Assembly (NCBI GenBank): GCA_959606905.1
Contig: CAUHML010000056.1
Coordinates: 1 to 19,701 of the forward strand
Direction of reading: 5' to 3'
DNA length: 19,701 bases
DNA from: an uncultured Bacteroides sp.
GTDB taxonomy: Bacteria > Bacteroidota > Bacteroidia > Bacteroidales > Bacteroidaceae
Shown here: positions 7,678 through 15,823 of the stretch, in pieces
Position numbering within the stretch: position 1 is the first letter of the stretch
Layout: each line of letters opens with the position of its first letter
Position numbers and translations under genes: made by a program
Notes under the pieces: generated by a model
What the model was told of the DNA's origin: nothing
Database searches by the model: none
The model's input: only the letters and a program-made list of their open reading frames with translations

Positions 7678-10600
7678 TTAGAATGTAACGTTTACTCCAA
7701 GATTATAGATTCTTTGCTGAGGGTAGAAGTTTCCGCGATTGGCAGGTTGTGCTTCCGGGTCGATCACTTTTAACTTATCCCAAGTAAGCAGGTTGAATCC
7801 GTTGACATACATCCTTAATGCGGATATCGGGGTGTGGGTAAACCACTTTTTAGGGAAGTTGTAGGATAACTCTACATTCTTCAGTCGCAGATAAGAAGCG
7901 TCATACAAATACATTGAAGATGATTTGAAGTTGTTCTGATTGGAGCCTGAAGAATTGCTCATACGATGATAAGTCGCAGTTTGCTGTGTTTCAGGAGTCC
8001 ATCTGGCCAAATGTCTGTCGGCAAGAGCAGAACCAAGATTGAAGAACTCCCATGCAACTTCACCTGTCAGTGGAATTGTTACACGTGTTGCTCCCTGGAA
8101 CATAACGGTCAGGTCGAAGTTTTTGTAAGACAGACCAACTTGGAATGAGCCGGTTATTTCGGGTACATCCGAGAAACCGAAAGGTGCTATGTCGTAATCA
8201 TTGATAACACCGTCTCCGTTGATATCACGGAAACGGACGTCTCCAGGTTGTAAGGTTCCGTATTGCGTCGGGCCGGCTGCGATTTCGGCATATGTATTGT
8301 AGAATCCGTCGGCTATCAGTGAGAACTGTTGTCCGATAGAACCTCCGGTACGGTTCATATAAGGATATTTACGTATCTGTTCATTTTGTTCGATAATCTC
8401 ATTGTGGTTGTAGGCAATGTTTGCTTTGATGCGATAGCCGAAGTCTTTGATCTTATGATCCCACCCTACTTCTACTTCTACACCTTGATTTTTTACTTCC
8501 ATTAGATTTTGTGGAGAAAAACTTGTCACTCCGGAAATGATGTTGGTGCGTGAGGGAGTTTTCAAGATGTTGGTACGGTTTTCGCGGAAGTATTCGGCAT
8601 TCAAGGTTAATTTACCTTCAAACCAGCGTGTGTCCATACCGATATTGAATTTGGTAGAACGTTCCCAACTTACAATCTGTGCTGCTTTTCCTTCCAAGAG
8701 TCCTCCACTGGCTGCAGTTGGAGATTCACCGAAATTGTAATTGGTGCCTGCGGCATAGGTCGCTTCCGAATAATAGGCAAAATTACTTCCGAATTTGTCA
8801 TTACCGACTTGTCCTAATGAAGCTCTTATTTTCCAGTAAGGTAATAGTTTGCTGTCTTTTAGGAAAGATTCGTTAGTAACAATCCAGCCTACGGATGCGG
8901 AAGGGAATAATGCATATCGTTCGCCTTCAACAAATCTGTTGGAACCATTGTATCCTAAATTGATTTCTACTAAGTATTTACCTTCAAAATCATAGTTGGC
9001 ACGGGCTACCAGTCCTTGATATACCTGCGGTAGCCCTCCATATTCACCATCGCCCGGTGCTTGGTGAGAGTTATAGTTGTATAAAATAAGTCCCGAAACA
9101 TTATGTTTTTCTGCAAATTGACGTGAATAATTCACGAATGCTTCCCAGTATACACGTTTTTTTGCTCCGGATGCAAAATTGATGAGAGAAGGGAATACTT
9201 TGGCAAGTAGGCGTTGGTATGTTCCATTCTCATTATATTTCCATACAGGTTCCACCACATTCAAGCCCATACCGTTGTCTTCGATATAACTATTGTAGGA
9301 GAATTTACCTCCGATACTCAATCCTTTAGTAATAGCATGTAAATCGTAGTTCAGTTTTACAGTTCCTTCCAAAGCACTGTCGTTGTCCTTTCTATATCCC
9401 TGATAGAGGAATGCGTGTAGTGGGTTGGCTCTCACAAGATTTGGAACGGCTGCAAAAGTTCCGTTTTCGTTGACTAGCGGGAATGCATTGGCAGGTGTAC
9501 GGGTCATATTGTTAAATGCACGGCTGGCATCTCCTTCGGAGTTGGGACGGTTCTTGCTTCCGGTACGATAGCTGAAGTCAACGCCAATACTGAAGTCTTT
9601 AGTAACTTGTATATCTAGGTTGGTTCGTACGTTGAAACGATTATAGTAGTAGGCAGAGTTGTAGTCTGGTTGCTGGAGTAAATTATCCAGTTCCGGGTTA
9701 ATGGCAATCAATTTGGCCAGATCTGGTTTCTTTTTTAATTTTTCGATATCAGTTTCGTAGGTTCCGTTCTGATGAAAATAGCCTAATGACACAAAATATT
9801 TAAGCCGTTCGTTTCCTCCCGATACATTGACATTGTACTTTTGTTGTGTACCTAGTTTGGTAAACATATCTATATAGTCGTTGTCCGGATGAGTAAACGG
9901 GCTGGACTGGTTGCGGTATAATTGCATATCATGCTCTGTATATTTCGGTGCTTGCCCTTCATTCACCAAACCTTCATTCATCAATGTTGCATATTCTTCG
10001 GCATTCACCATTTTTGTAATACGGTTGATTTGTGTAATACCGAACTCACCGGAGAAAGAAACTTTAGCTTTACCGGAATTACCACGTTTTGTAGTCACAA
10101 GGATAACTCCGTTCGCTCCACGTACACCATAAACGGCAGTAGCAGATGCATCTTTCAATACGGAAATACTTTCTATTTCGTCCGGGTCGATTTGTGAAAA
10201 GTCACGTTCGATGCCATCTACCATAATCAACGGAGAAGCATCGTTCACCGTAGCACGGCCACGAATATAGAGTGCGGCAGCGTCTTCACCGGGACGTCCG
10301 CTGGTTTGACGTGTTACCAGTCCAGGAATACGTCCTGTCAGACTGTTTGTGACACTGGAAGTAGGACCTTGTTTCAGTTCCCGATTGCCCACAGCAGAAA
10401 TAGATCCGGTAACCGATACCTTTTTCTGTTGCCCATAAGCTACAACCACTACTTCGTCCAAGGTTTGTGTGTCATCATGGAGTCTTACGGTAAGTGTCTT
10501 TCCATCTTTGGGAACGGTAACTTCCACAGTTTTCATTCCTATCATTGAAATAGCAATAATAGCCTTGTTACTGGTTACCTTTAATGTGAATTTGCCGTCA

Positions 10601-10764
10601 AGATTTGTAATTGTTCCATTACTGGGTTGTCCTTTTTCTACCACATTGGCACCAATTAATGGTTCGCCGGCGGCATCTGTAACAACACCTCTTACGGTTT
10701 CTTGTGCTTGCGCTTCTATGAACCATAAGCTCATTAGTAGCATTAATATATACCATTTTTTCAT
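7678..10764 (-). CDS. SusC/RagA-family TonB-linked outer-membrane transporter (pair 1)
   Basis: The 1028-residue protein is a full-length SusC-type TonB-dependent transporter. In order it has a signal peptide (about 1-20, cleaved near AQA/QE), a carboxypeptidase-regulatory-like domain (about 23-98: VRGVVTDAAGEPLIGANVV onward), the conserved DEVVVVAYG segment (103-111), the plug domain (about 115-235, with LIMVDGIERD and SVLKDASATAVYGVRGANGVILVTTKRG), and a 22-strand barrel ending in LGVNVTF with the terminal aromatic residue used for outer-membrane assembly. An EF-hand-like DINGDGVINDYD lies near residue 855. It would import the ligand captured by the SusD encoded just downstream, powered by TonB-ExbBD. 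It lies 20 bases after susD2. Confidence 0.97.
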   Translation of the reverse strand: MKKWYILMLLMSLWFIEAQAQETVRGVVTDAAGEPLIGANVVEKGQPSNGTITNLDGKFTLKVTSNKAIIAISMIGMKTVEVTVPKDGKTLTVRLHDDTQTLDEVVVVAYGQQKKVSVTGSISAVGNRELKQGPTSSVTNSLTGRIPGLVTRQTSGRPGEDAAALYIRGRATVNDASPLIMVDGIERDFSQIDPDEIESISVLKDASATAVYGVRGANGVILVTTKRGNSGKAKVSFSGEFGITQINRITKMVNAEEYATLMNEGLVNEGQAPKYTEHDMQLYRNQSSPFTHPDNDYIDMFTKLGTQQKYNVNVSGGNERLKYFVSLGYFHQNGTYETDIEKLKKKPDLAKLIAINPELDNLLQQPDYNSAYYYNRFNVRTNLDIQVTKDFSIGVDFSYRTGSKNRPNSEGDASRAFNNMTRTPANAFPLVNENGTFAAVPNLVRANPLHAFLYQGYRKDNDSALEGTVKLNYDLHAITKGLSIGGKFSYNSYIEDNGMGLNVVEPVWKYNENGTYQRLLAKVFPSLINFASGAKKRVYWEAFVNYSRQFAEKHNVSGLILYNYNSHQAPGDGEYGGLPQVYQGLVARANYDFEGKYLVEINLGYNGSNRFVEGERYALFPSASVGWIVTNESFLKDSKLLPYWKIRASLGQVGNDKFGSNFAYYSEATYAAGTNYNFGESPTAASGGLLEGKAAQIVSWERSTKFNIGMDTRWFEGKLTLNAEYFRENRTNILKTPSRTNIISGVTSFSPQNLMEVKNQGVEVEVGWDHKIKDFGYRIKANIAYNHNEIIEQNEQIRKYPYMNRTGGSIGQQFSLIADGFYNTYAEIAAGPTQYGTLQPGDVRFRDINGDGVINDYDIAPFGFSDVPEITGSFQVGLSYKNFDLTVMFQGATRVTIPLTGEVAWEFFNLGSALADRHLARWTPETQQTATYHRMSNSSGSNQNNFKSSSMYLYDASYLRLKNVELSYNFPKKWFTHTPISALRMYVNGFNLLTWDKLKVIDPEAQPANRGNFYPQQRIYNLGVNVTF

Positions 10765-10784
10765 ATTATACGATTTTTAGATTG

Positions 10785-12482
10785 TTATCTCCAACCGGGA
10801 TTCTGTACTAAATTTGTATTTAACTGCATTTCTGAGTAGGGGATAGGAGAATAATACATCTTTGTATTAAATTTCCTTTGTCCGTCGACAACAAACTCAT
10901 GTGTGGACACAACTCCATTATCTTGCCGCTCTATTCTGAATCCCATTAGTGGCTGGTTCAAATCTTTTTCGGCTGTTTTCCATCTTCTCAAGTCAAAATA
11001 GCGTTGATCTTCGAATGCCAGTTCAACCCGTCTTTCATTTCTTATTTTCTTTGTCATTTCCGTTTGAGAAGTTGTAGTGTATGGGACTGTTATTCCTGCA
11101 CGTGTTCTTACTTTATTCAAAGCTTCGAGAGCTGTCCACCCCAAATCGGCTGCATCATTCGGTCCGTATGCTTCGTTCATGGCTTCGGCGTATAGCAAAT
11201 AGATGTCTGCCAAGCGAATGACAGGGAAGTAGTGATAGGTACTCGTTATTGTTTGAGCTGACAGGTTTATATTCGTATCAAGGAATTTGCGTAAATAATA
11301 ACCTGTAACGGTAGAACGAAGATTGACTTTGCCGATAGCATCCTGACTGTTGGGGTCGCTGATGTCGATTGCTCCTCTTGCTCCCAAAATACTTCCGTCA
11401 CGAACGATCGTAACATCAAAACGAGGATCCATATTCTCGAATCGGGTATCTGATTGCATATCGTTGGCACTACCATCCTTCTTCTCGAAAGCGCATACTA
11501 GATTATGGGAAGGACAAGTACCTCCCGAACCCAACAGTGAAGGAGGGTAATTGTAAAGTTCCAGCATATAGTTTTTTGGATTTCCGGTATATACTATATA
11601 TTCAGTATTTTGGTTTGGCTGTATGATAAACAGTTTTTCAAAGTTTGGGTATAAATACAATTTACTCGGAGCAAGGTCAATTACGGTTTTCAAAGCTTTA
11701 GCAGCAAGTTTCCACCTTTCTTGTACGTTTCCGTCAGTATAGCCGAGTATCGGATTTTGTACATTGTTGAATAATGGACTCGCTGCGTACGCCAGCGTTT
11801 TTGCCTTAATAGCCAACGGGCATGTATTGGCTGATAAAAAACCAAAACCACGATATTGATTGGTGATATAATTGTAGCGCGTAAATATTTCGCTGGCTTC
11901 ATTGCATAAATTTACAATATAATCGACGCAATCGCTGAAATTATTGCGGGGTAATGTTATAATCTCTTTATCATCAAGAGTATATGTCTTTTTCACGAGC
12001 GGAACTCCTCCATACCTTTTGATTAACTCGAAGTAATAGAGTGCACGGACCGATTTACTCTCTGCTATGGCCAGTTCTTTATAACTTTCAACTTGTGCAT
12101 CTGTCCAACCTGCATTGTTTTGTAGGAGAGGAATGTACTGCTCGAAATAAAGTGTACGTCGGATACCGATGTATAAATCGGCCCAACGGTTTTCTATCGG
12201 ACTAATTTCGGTTGCGTATCCTTGTCCCAGTTTATACATTGCATTGGCGGGGTCTACATAAGCACCGTCATCTGTAGACGCGTCGAGGAATGCTGTATAG
12301 TTGCTTTGGTATCCATTGGGCATGGAAACGTAAACGCTATTCAGCATTTGGATTGTTTTGTTATAATCAATAAATGTCTCTTCCGGTTGCCAGTATTCAT
12401 AAGGTTGTTGGTCCAGATAGTCGCATGAAGAAACTGCAAGAGCAATACAACCTGTTATGAGTATATGTTTAATCGTTCTCAT
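10785..12482 (-). CDS. SusD/RagB-family nutrient-binding lipoprotein (pair 2)
   Basis: The 565-residue protein has a lipoprotein signal (IALAVSSC, Cys20) followed by DYLDQQPYEYWQPEETF, a common SusD N-terminus. SusD features are the helix with SKSVRALYYFELIKRYGGVPLVKKTY, the FPVIRLADIYLLYAEAMNEAYG motif, the RNERRVELAFEDQRYFDLRRWK motif, and the ending YSPIPYSEMQLNTNLVQNPGW. It differs widely from the other SusD of this operon, so the two pairs are not a recent duplication. It follows its SusC partner by only 6 bases, implying translational coupling, and is expected to cap that transporter at the cell surface. Confidence 0.95.
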   Translation of the reverse strand: MRTIKHILITGCIALAVSSCDYLDQQPYEYWQPEETFIDYNKTIQMLNSVYVSMPNGYQSNYTAFLDASTDDGAYVDPANAMYKLGQGYATEISPIENRWADLYIGIRRTLYFEQYIPLLQNNAGWTDAQVESYKELAIAESKSVRALYYFELIKRYGGVPLVKKTYTLDDKEIITLPRNNFSDCVDYIVNLCNEASEIFTRYNYITNQYRGFGFLSANTCPLAIKAKTLAYAASPLFNNVQNPILGYTDGNVQERWKLAAKALKTVIDLAPSKLYLYPNFEKLFIIQPNQNTEYIVYTGNPKNYMLELYNYPPSLLGSGGTCPSHNLVCAFEKKDGSANDMQSDTRFENMDPRFDVTIVRDGSILGARGAIDISDPNSQDAIGKVNLRSTVTGYYLRKFLDTNINLSAQTITSTYHYFPVIRLADIYLLYAEAMNEAYGPNDAADLGWTALEALNKVRTRAGITVPYTTTSQTEMTKKIRNERRVELAFEDQRYFDLRRWKTAEKDLNQPLMGFRIERQDNGVVSTHEFVVDGQRKFNTKMYYSPIPYSEMQLNTNLVQNPGWR

Positions 12483-12488
12483 AGTTAG

Positions 12489-15344
12489 TTAAAATTTAAT
12501 GTTTATTCCGGCGCTGAATGAGCGTTGGAGCGGATAAGCGACGCCATTGCCATAGGCCTCCGGGTCAATAACGTCTAGTTTATCAAATGTGAGCAGGTTC
12601 TGGCCATTTAAGAAGATACGGAGTTCTTCAAGACCGATGGAACGGACCACTTTGGTTGGTAGATTATACGACAGTTCTACATTCTTTAGTCTTAGATAAG
12701 AGGCGTCCCGTTGCCAATAGGTAGACGAAAGACTGTTGTTGCTTGAACCCGCAGCTTTAGTTGTAAATCTTGGGTTGTTGACAGAAGGGTTTTCCGGTGT
12801 CCATCTATTTCTTTGGTGTTCATACATATTTCCGTTATTGTAGAATGCAAACGCTGTGTATGAAGATAGCATTTTAGATACTTTAGCTGCCCCTTGGAAT
12901 AGCACGGACAGAGAAAATCCTTTATAGCTTCCTCCAAGACTGAAGCCATAGAACACTTGAGGAACATCCGTGTATCCGTAACGTACCCGATCTTTTTCAT
13001 CTATCTTACCGTCTCCGTTGATATCTTTATATCGTATGTCTCCGGGAACGACGCTGTTCAATGTGTGAACAGGAGCTGCCGCAATTTCTTCATACGATTG
13101 GAAAATACCATCGGCAATATAGACTAGTGAAGTACCATAAGGGTGTCCTTTGGAATACATATAGTCATACGGTTGCAAGGCTTCGTCCATATCAATGACT
13201 TTGTTTTTGCTGTATGAAATGTTACCACTAAGGAAATATGTGAAATCTTTACCTATGTTATCTTTCCAGTTTAGGCTACCTTCCAAACCTTTGGTTTCCA
13301 TTTTCCCGATATTCTTGCCTGGCATATAGATAGTAGTATATCCCAACATGGATGAAAATGTGGAGGGAATGGTGTATACACCGGTGCGACGATCCTTCCA
13401 AATGTCGAATGTTGCGTTCAGACGATTAGAGAACATTCCTAAGTCTGCCCCTAGATTTATTTGAGTAGATTTCTCGTAGGTAGCAGAAGGATTGGCTTGT
13501 TGGGTTTCCAATAGAGAAGTATATTGCGCCATGTCATTACCAAAATAGATTCCTTCATTCAAATTCTGAAGACGGCTCATATACATATACGCAGATACTG
13601 CACGGTCATTGTTTACCTTACCGATACTACCGCGTATCTTTAGATTAGAAATAGCGGGCTTTAACACATCAAAGAATTTCTCGTTGGATGCGTACCATGC
13701 CAAGGAGACAGTAGGAGACAATCCCCAGCGGTTCTCATTATTGAATTTGTAAGAACCTTGATAGCCGAAAGTGGCATCTATCTGGTATCTGTTATCGTAT
13801 TTATATGCAAACCAGCCACCAACTGTTTGGTAGCGATAGGGAAGCACAATACTTTGATTGTATTCATATTGGTCGTAAAACATCATTCCCGAAACATTGT
13901 GCTTACCGGAAATACGATTGTAGCTAAGTTTAAAATTTAATGTGGTGTTACGTGCATCACCATATTTCATGGCAGCATTTGATATCATTTCTTCACTAGT
14001 TCCATATTTTTGGAGTACTCCGTTATTTTGAAGTGTGTAATAATTGAAAGAGCGGGTACGGTTTTGTTTTTGTAAGTTGTATACGTCCATAGAAATCTGT
14101 CCGTAGAGCGATAAACCCTTCAGAAGGAAATCCAGATCCTGTTTCAGTGATACAGAAAAGGCGCCATAACGTTTATCGATCGCTGTGTAGCCACCTCTGT
14201 TCAAAATAGCCCACGGATTGATATATTTATCATTGCCTGCAACAATACGGTCTCCCGGTTGTGATTTGATAGGATTCCCTGACTGGTCTACATAGTTATG
14301 GGTATCTTTATAGTACATAGGAAATGCTGTAGCCGGCGTTTTCAACAGATTCTGGAATATATATTGTTGTGCTTGGTCATGATAAGGAGAGTTTTCGCTT
14401 TGCATCCAACCGTCTAATTTTACTGATAACAGGGTCGTAGAGGTGATGTCGAAGTCTACGTTCGAGCGAAAGTTGATTCGGGAAAATTCTGTGTTGGTAC
14501 TGTAATTCTGCTCTTTTTCAGTATTAAACATTCCTGCTTGTCCGGTATATCCCAATGAGACGAAATAACGGGTACGCCCGGAACCTCCTTCTACTGTGGC
14601 ATTATATCGCTGCATGAAAGTTCCTTTTTTAAGCAAGTTTCCTATCCAGTCGACATCTGGGTAGCGCTCCGGGTCTGAATGATTGGCGAATTTATTGATC
14701 TCCGTTTCCGTGTAGAAAGGATTCAAACCGTCATTAATGTTCGCTTCATTGTAGGATTGAGCATATTCTGCCGCGTTAACAGCTTTGGGAACTCTCATGT
14801 TCTGCTGATATATCCCTTGGATGTTAAGGCTGACTCTAGGTTTTCCGAGACGTCCGGATTTGGTTTCAATCAGGATAACTCCGTTCGCGCCTCGCATACC
14901 ATAAAGAGCGATAGCAGAAGCATCTTTTAATATGGTCACTCTTTCAATTTCCTGAGTTTGTACCATACCGTAGTAATTGCGTTCTTGTCCATCGATTAGT
15001 ACAAGTGCGCCATTTCCATTGCTACGTATTCCACGTATATAAATGGAAGCTTCGTCATTGCCCGGTTCTCCACTTCGCTGAATCGTAGTTAACCCCGATA
15101 TTCTTCCTGACAATGCATTGGATAAATGCTGTACAGGCACATTCTCCAATACTTTACCGGAGATTACATCGGATGCACCGCTAAACTCTGTTTTTAACTT
15201 ACTTCCATAGGGTATGGAAATGATTGTCGAGTCTTTTTCATTCTTTTCCTTCACTGTTTTGTCCTGTGCTGAAATGATGGTTGAATAACCTGCAAGTGAG
15301 CAAAATAGCAGAAAGAACTTGATTTTTAAAGTTTTCTTTCTCAT
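12489..15344 (-). CDS. SusC/RagA-family TonB-linked outer-membrane transporter lacking the usual N-terminal domain (pair 2)
   Basis: At 951 residues this SusC homologue is shorter than its neighbour. After the signal peptide (about 1-27) there is a charged linker (DKTVKEKNEKDST) and then directly the plug domain (ENVPVQHLSNALSGRISGL, LVLIDGQERNYYG, VTILKDASAIALYGMRGANGVILIETK). The carboxypeptidase-regulatory-like domain and the clear DEVVVVAYG segment of most SusC proteins are absent; IISIPYGSKLKTEF may stand in place of the latter. The barrel ends in AGINIKF, and a DINGDGKIDEKDR calcium-like loop is present. It is the first gene of the five-gene operon. Its ATG at 15344 is preceded by a 479-base non-coding region holding promoter candidates and an inverted repeat pair that may form a phase switch. 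Confidence 0.95.
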   Translation of the reverse strand: MRKKTLKIKFFLLFCSLAGYSTIISAQDKTVKEKNEKDSTIISIPYGSKLKTEFSGASDVISGKVLENVPVQHLSNALSGRISGLTTIQRSGEPGNDEASIYIRGIRSNGNGALVLIDGQERNYYGMVQTQEIERVTILKDASAIALYGMRGANGVILIETKSGRLGKPRVSLNIQGIYQQNMRVPKAVNAAEYAQSYNEANINDGLNPFYTETEINKFANHSDPERYPDVDWIGNLLKKGTFMQRYNATVEGGSGRTRYFVSLGYTGQAGMFNTEKEQNYSTNTEFSRINFRSNVDFDITSTTLLSVKLDGWMQSENSPYHDQAQQYIFQNLLKTPATAFPMYYKDTHNYVDQSGNPIKSQPGDRIVAGNDKYINPWAILNRGGYTAIDKRYGAFSVSLKQDLDFLLKGLSLYGQISMDVYNLQKQNRTRSFNYYTLQNNGVLQKYGTSEEMISNAAMKYGDARNTTLNFKLSYNRISGKHNVSGMMFYDQYEYNQSIVLPYRYQTVGGWFAYKYDNRYQIDATFGYQGSYKFNNENRWGLSPTVSLAWYASNEKFFDVLKPAISNLKIRGSIGKVNNDRAVSAYMYMSRLQNLNEGIYFGNDMAQYTSLLETQQANPSATYEKSTQINLGADLGMFSNRLNATFDIWKDRRTGVYTIPSTFSSMLGYTTIYMPGKNIGKMETKGLEGSLNWKDNIGKDFTYFLSGNISYSKNKVIDMDEALQPYDYMYSKGHPYGTSLVYIADGIFQSYEEIAAAPVHTLNSVVPGDIRYKDINGDGKIDEKDRVRYGYTDVPQVFYGFSLGGSYKGFSLSVLFQGAAKVSKMLSSYTAFAFYNNGNMYEHQRNRWTPENPSVNNPRFTTKAAGSSNNSLSSTYWQRDASYLRLKNVELSYNLPTKVVRSIGLEELRIFLNGQNLLTFDKLDVIDPEAYGNGVAYPLQRSFSAGINIKF

Positions 15345-15388
15345 AAATATTAAATTAAGGGGAATATTTTATAATATTCAGTTTAGAA

Positions 15389-15407
15389 TAAGTCGTAGTA
15401 GAACTTA
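15389..15407 (-). repeat. left copy of inverted 19-bp site (candidate recombination site)
   Basis: Read on the minus strand the site is TAAGTT-CTACTAC-GACTTA. It matches the right copy at 15658-15676 at 18 of 19 positions in opposite orientation. The six-base arms are near-perfect inverted copies around the seven-base core CTACTAC. Similarity stops at the ends of the 19 bp. Confidence 0.75.
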
Positions 15408-15494
15408 GCCTAATTTAATCTATATCTATGATAATCAGTTTGTTAAAGTTGTGATATTTATTAAAAAAGAGTAATGGTATAAAGTTGGTATCTA

Positions 15495-15527
15495 AAAAAG
15501 TAGATTTAATTTGCGGGAGAATGCAAA
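15495..15527 (-). promoter_or_regulatory. possible weak promoter for the susC2 operon in the present orientation
   Basis: On the minus strand TTTG (15524-15527) is followed after 21 bases by TACTTTTT (15495-15502), one mismatch from TAnnTTTG. It would give a leader of roughly 140 bases before the susC2 ATG. It lacks the G of the -7 box, so it is expected to be weaker than the divergent plus-strand promoter. Confidence 0.35.
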
Positions 15528-15544
15528 ATAAATGAAATATTAGC

Positions 15545-15574
15545 TTGATATTTTAAAATCAATTAATATATTTG
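15545..15574 (+). promoter_or_regulatory. strong consensus promoter pointing away from susC2
   Basis: TTG (15545-15547), then 19 bases, then TATATTTG (15567-15574), matches the Bacteroides TTTG-N19-TAnnTTTG promoter. No plus-strand gene follows it before the convergent SGNH gene. Inversion of the segment between the two 19-bp sites would place its -7 box near 15491-15498 facing susC2. Confidence 0.55.
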
Positions 15575-15628
15575 CGGAGAATTAAAAACAAAATGAACTT
15601 TTAAAGCAAAATCGCCTATGGAGAGCTA

Positions 15629-15649
15629 AGCACTTCTACTATAATTTAG
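15629..15649 (+). repeat. degraded third copy of the 19-bp site
   Basis: The core CTACTAT at 15636-15642 with right arm AATTTAG matches the right site at about 15 of 21 positions. It lies 28 bp upstream in the same direction. Its left arm is poorly conserved. Confidence 0.4.
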
Positions 15650-15657
15650 AAAATTAT

Positions 15658-15676
15658 TAAGTTCTACTACAACTTA
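15658..15676 (+). repeat. right copy of inverted 19-bp site (candidate recombination site)
   Basis: The sequence is TAAGTT-CTACTAC-AACTTA, a perfect inverted pair of 6-base arms around a 7-base core. It is the inverted partner of 15389-15407, with an identical core. The arm-7-arm layout resembles the GTTAC-N7-GTAAC sites of Bacteroides tyrosine-recombinase switches. Confidence 0.75.
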
Positions 15677-15823
15677 GCTATTAATTTAATCTTTTAGAAA
15701 CATAAATAAGAAAAGGGAAAAACTATTTTTTAATGGTGGTTATATGTTTGTCGTTTAGTAATCGTAGACAAAATGATCCTATTTGTGCTACCTAAACAGG
15801 GAATTATATAATTAACTATCTAT

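Larger units (their letters stand above)
15345..15823. other. 479-bp non-coding leader with candidate invertible promoter
   Basis: No open frame of useful size lies here on either strand; plus-strand ATGs at 15594 and 15618 run only a few codons. The region is AT-rich and holds two inverted 19-bp sites (15389-15407 and 15658-15676), a third degraded copy (15629-15649), a strong plus-strand promoter (15545-15574) and a weaker minus-strand promoter (15495-15527). No clear intrinsic terminator follows the SGNH gene, so readthrough into susC2 is possible. The segment between the two sites, about 250 bp, has the size and content expected of a Bacteroides invertible promoter. No recombinase gene is present in the window, so any inversion would need an enzyme encoded elsewhere. 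Confidence 0.6.

Noticed and set aside
9911..10197. Plus-strand frames opposite the SusC1 plug domain
   Set aside because: They mirror the conserved plug-domain coding sequence; the same kind of shadow frame appears opposite the plug of SusC2 at 14679-14930.
5986..15344. Recent tandem duplication of one SusCD pair
   Set aside because: The two SusC proteins differ in length and domain content, and the two SusD proteins differ throughout, so the pairs are old paralogues rather than a fresh duplication.
15545..15562. Near-palindrome TTGATATTTTAAAATCAA as an operator
   Set aside because: It is very AT-rich, has mismatches near the centre and overlaps the promoter's -33 element; chance is likely in such AT-rich sequence.
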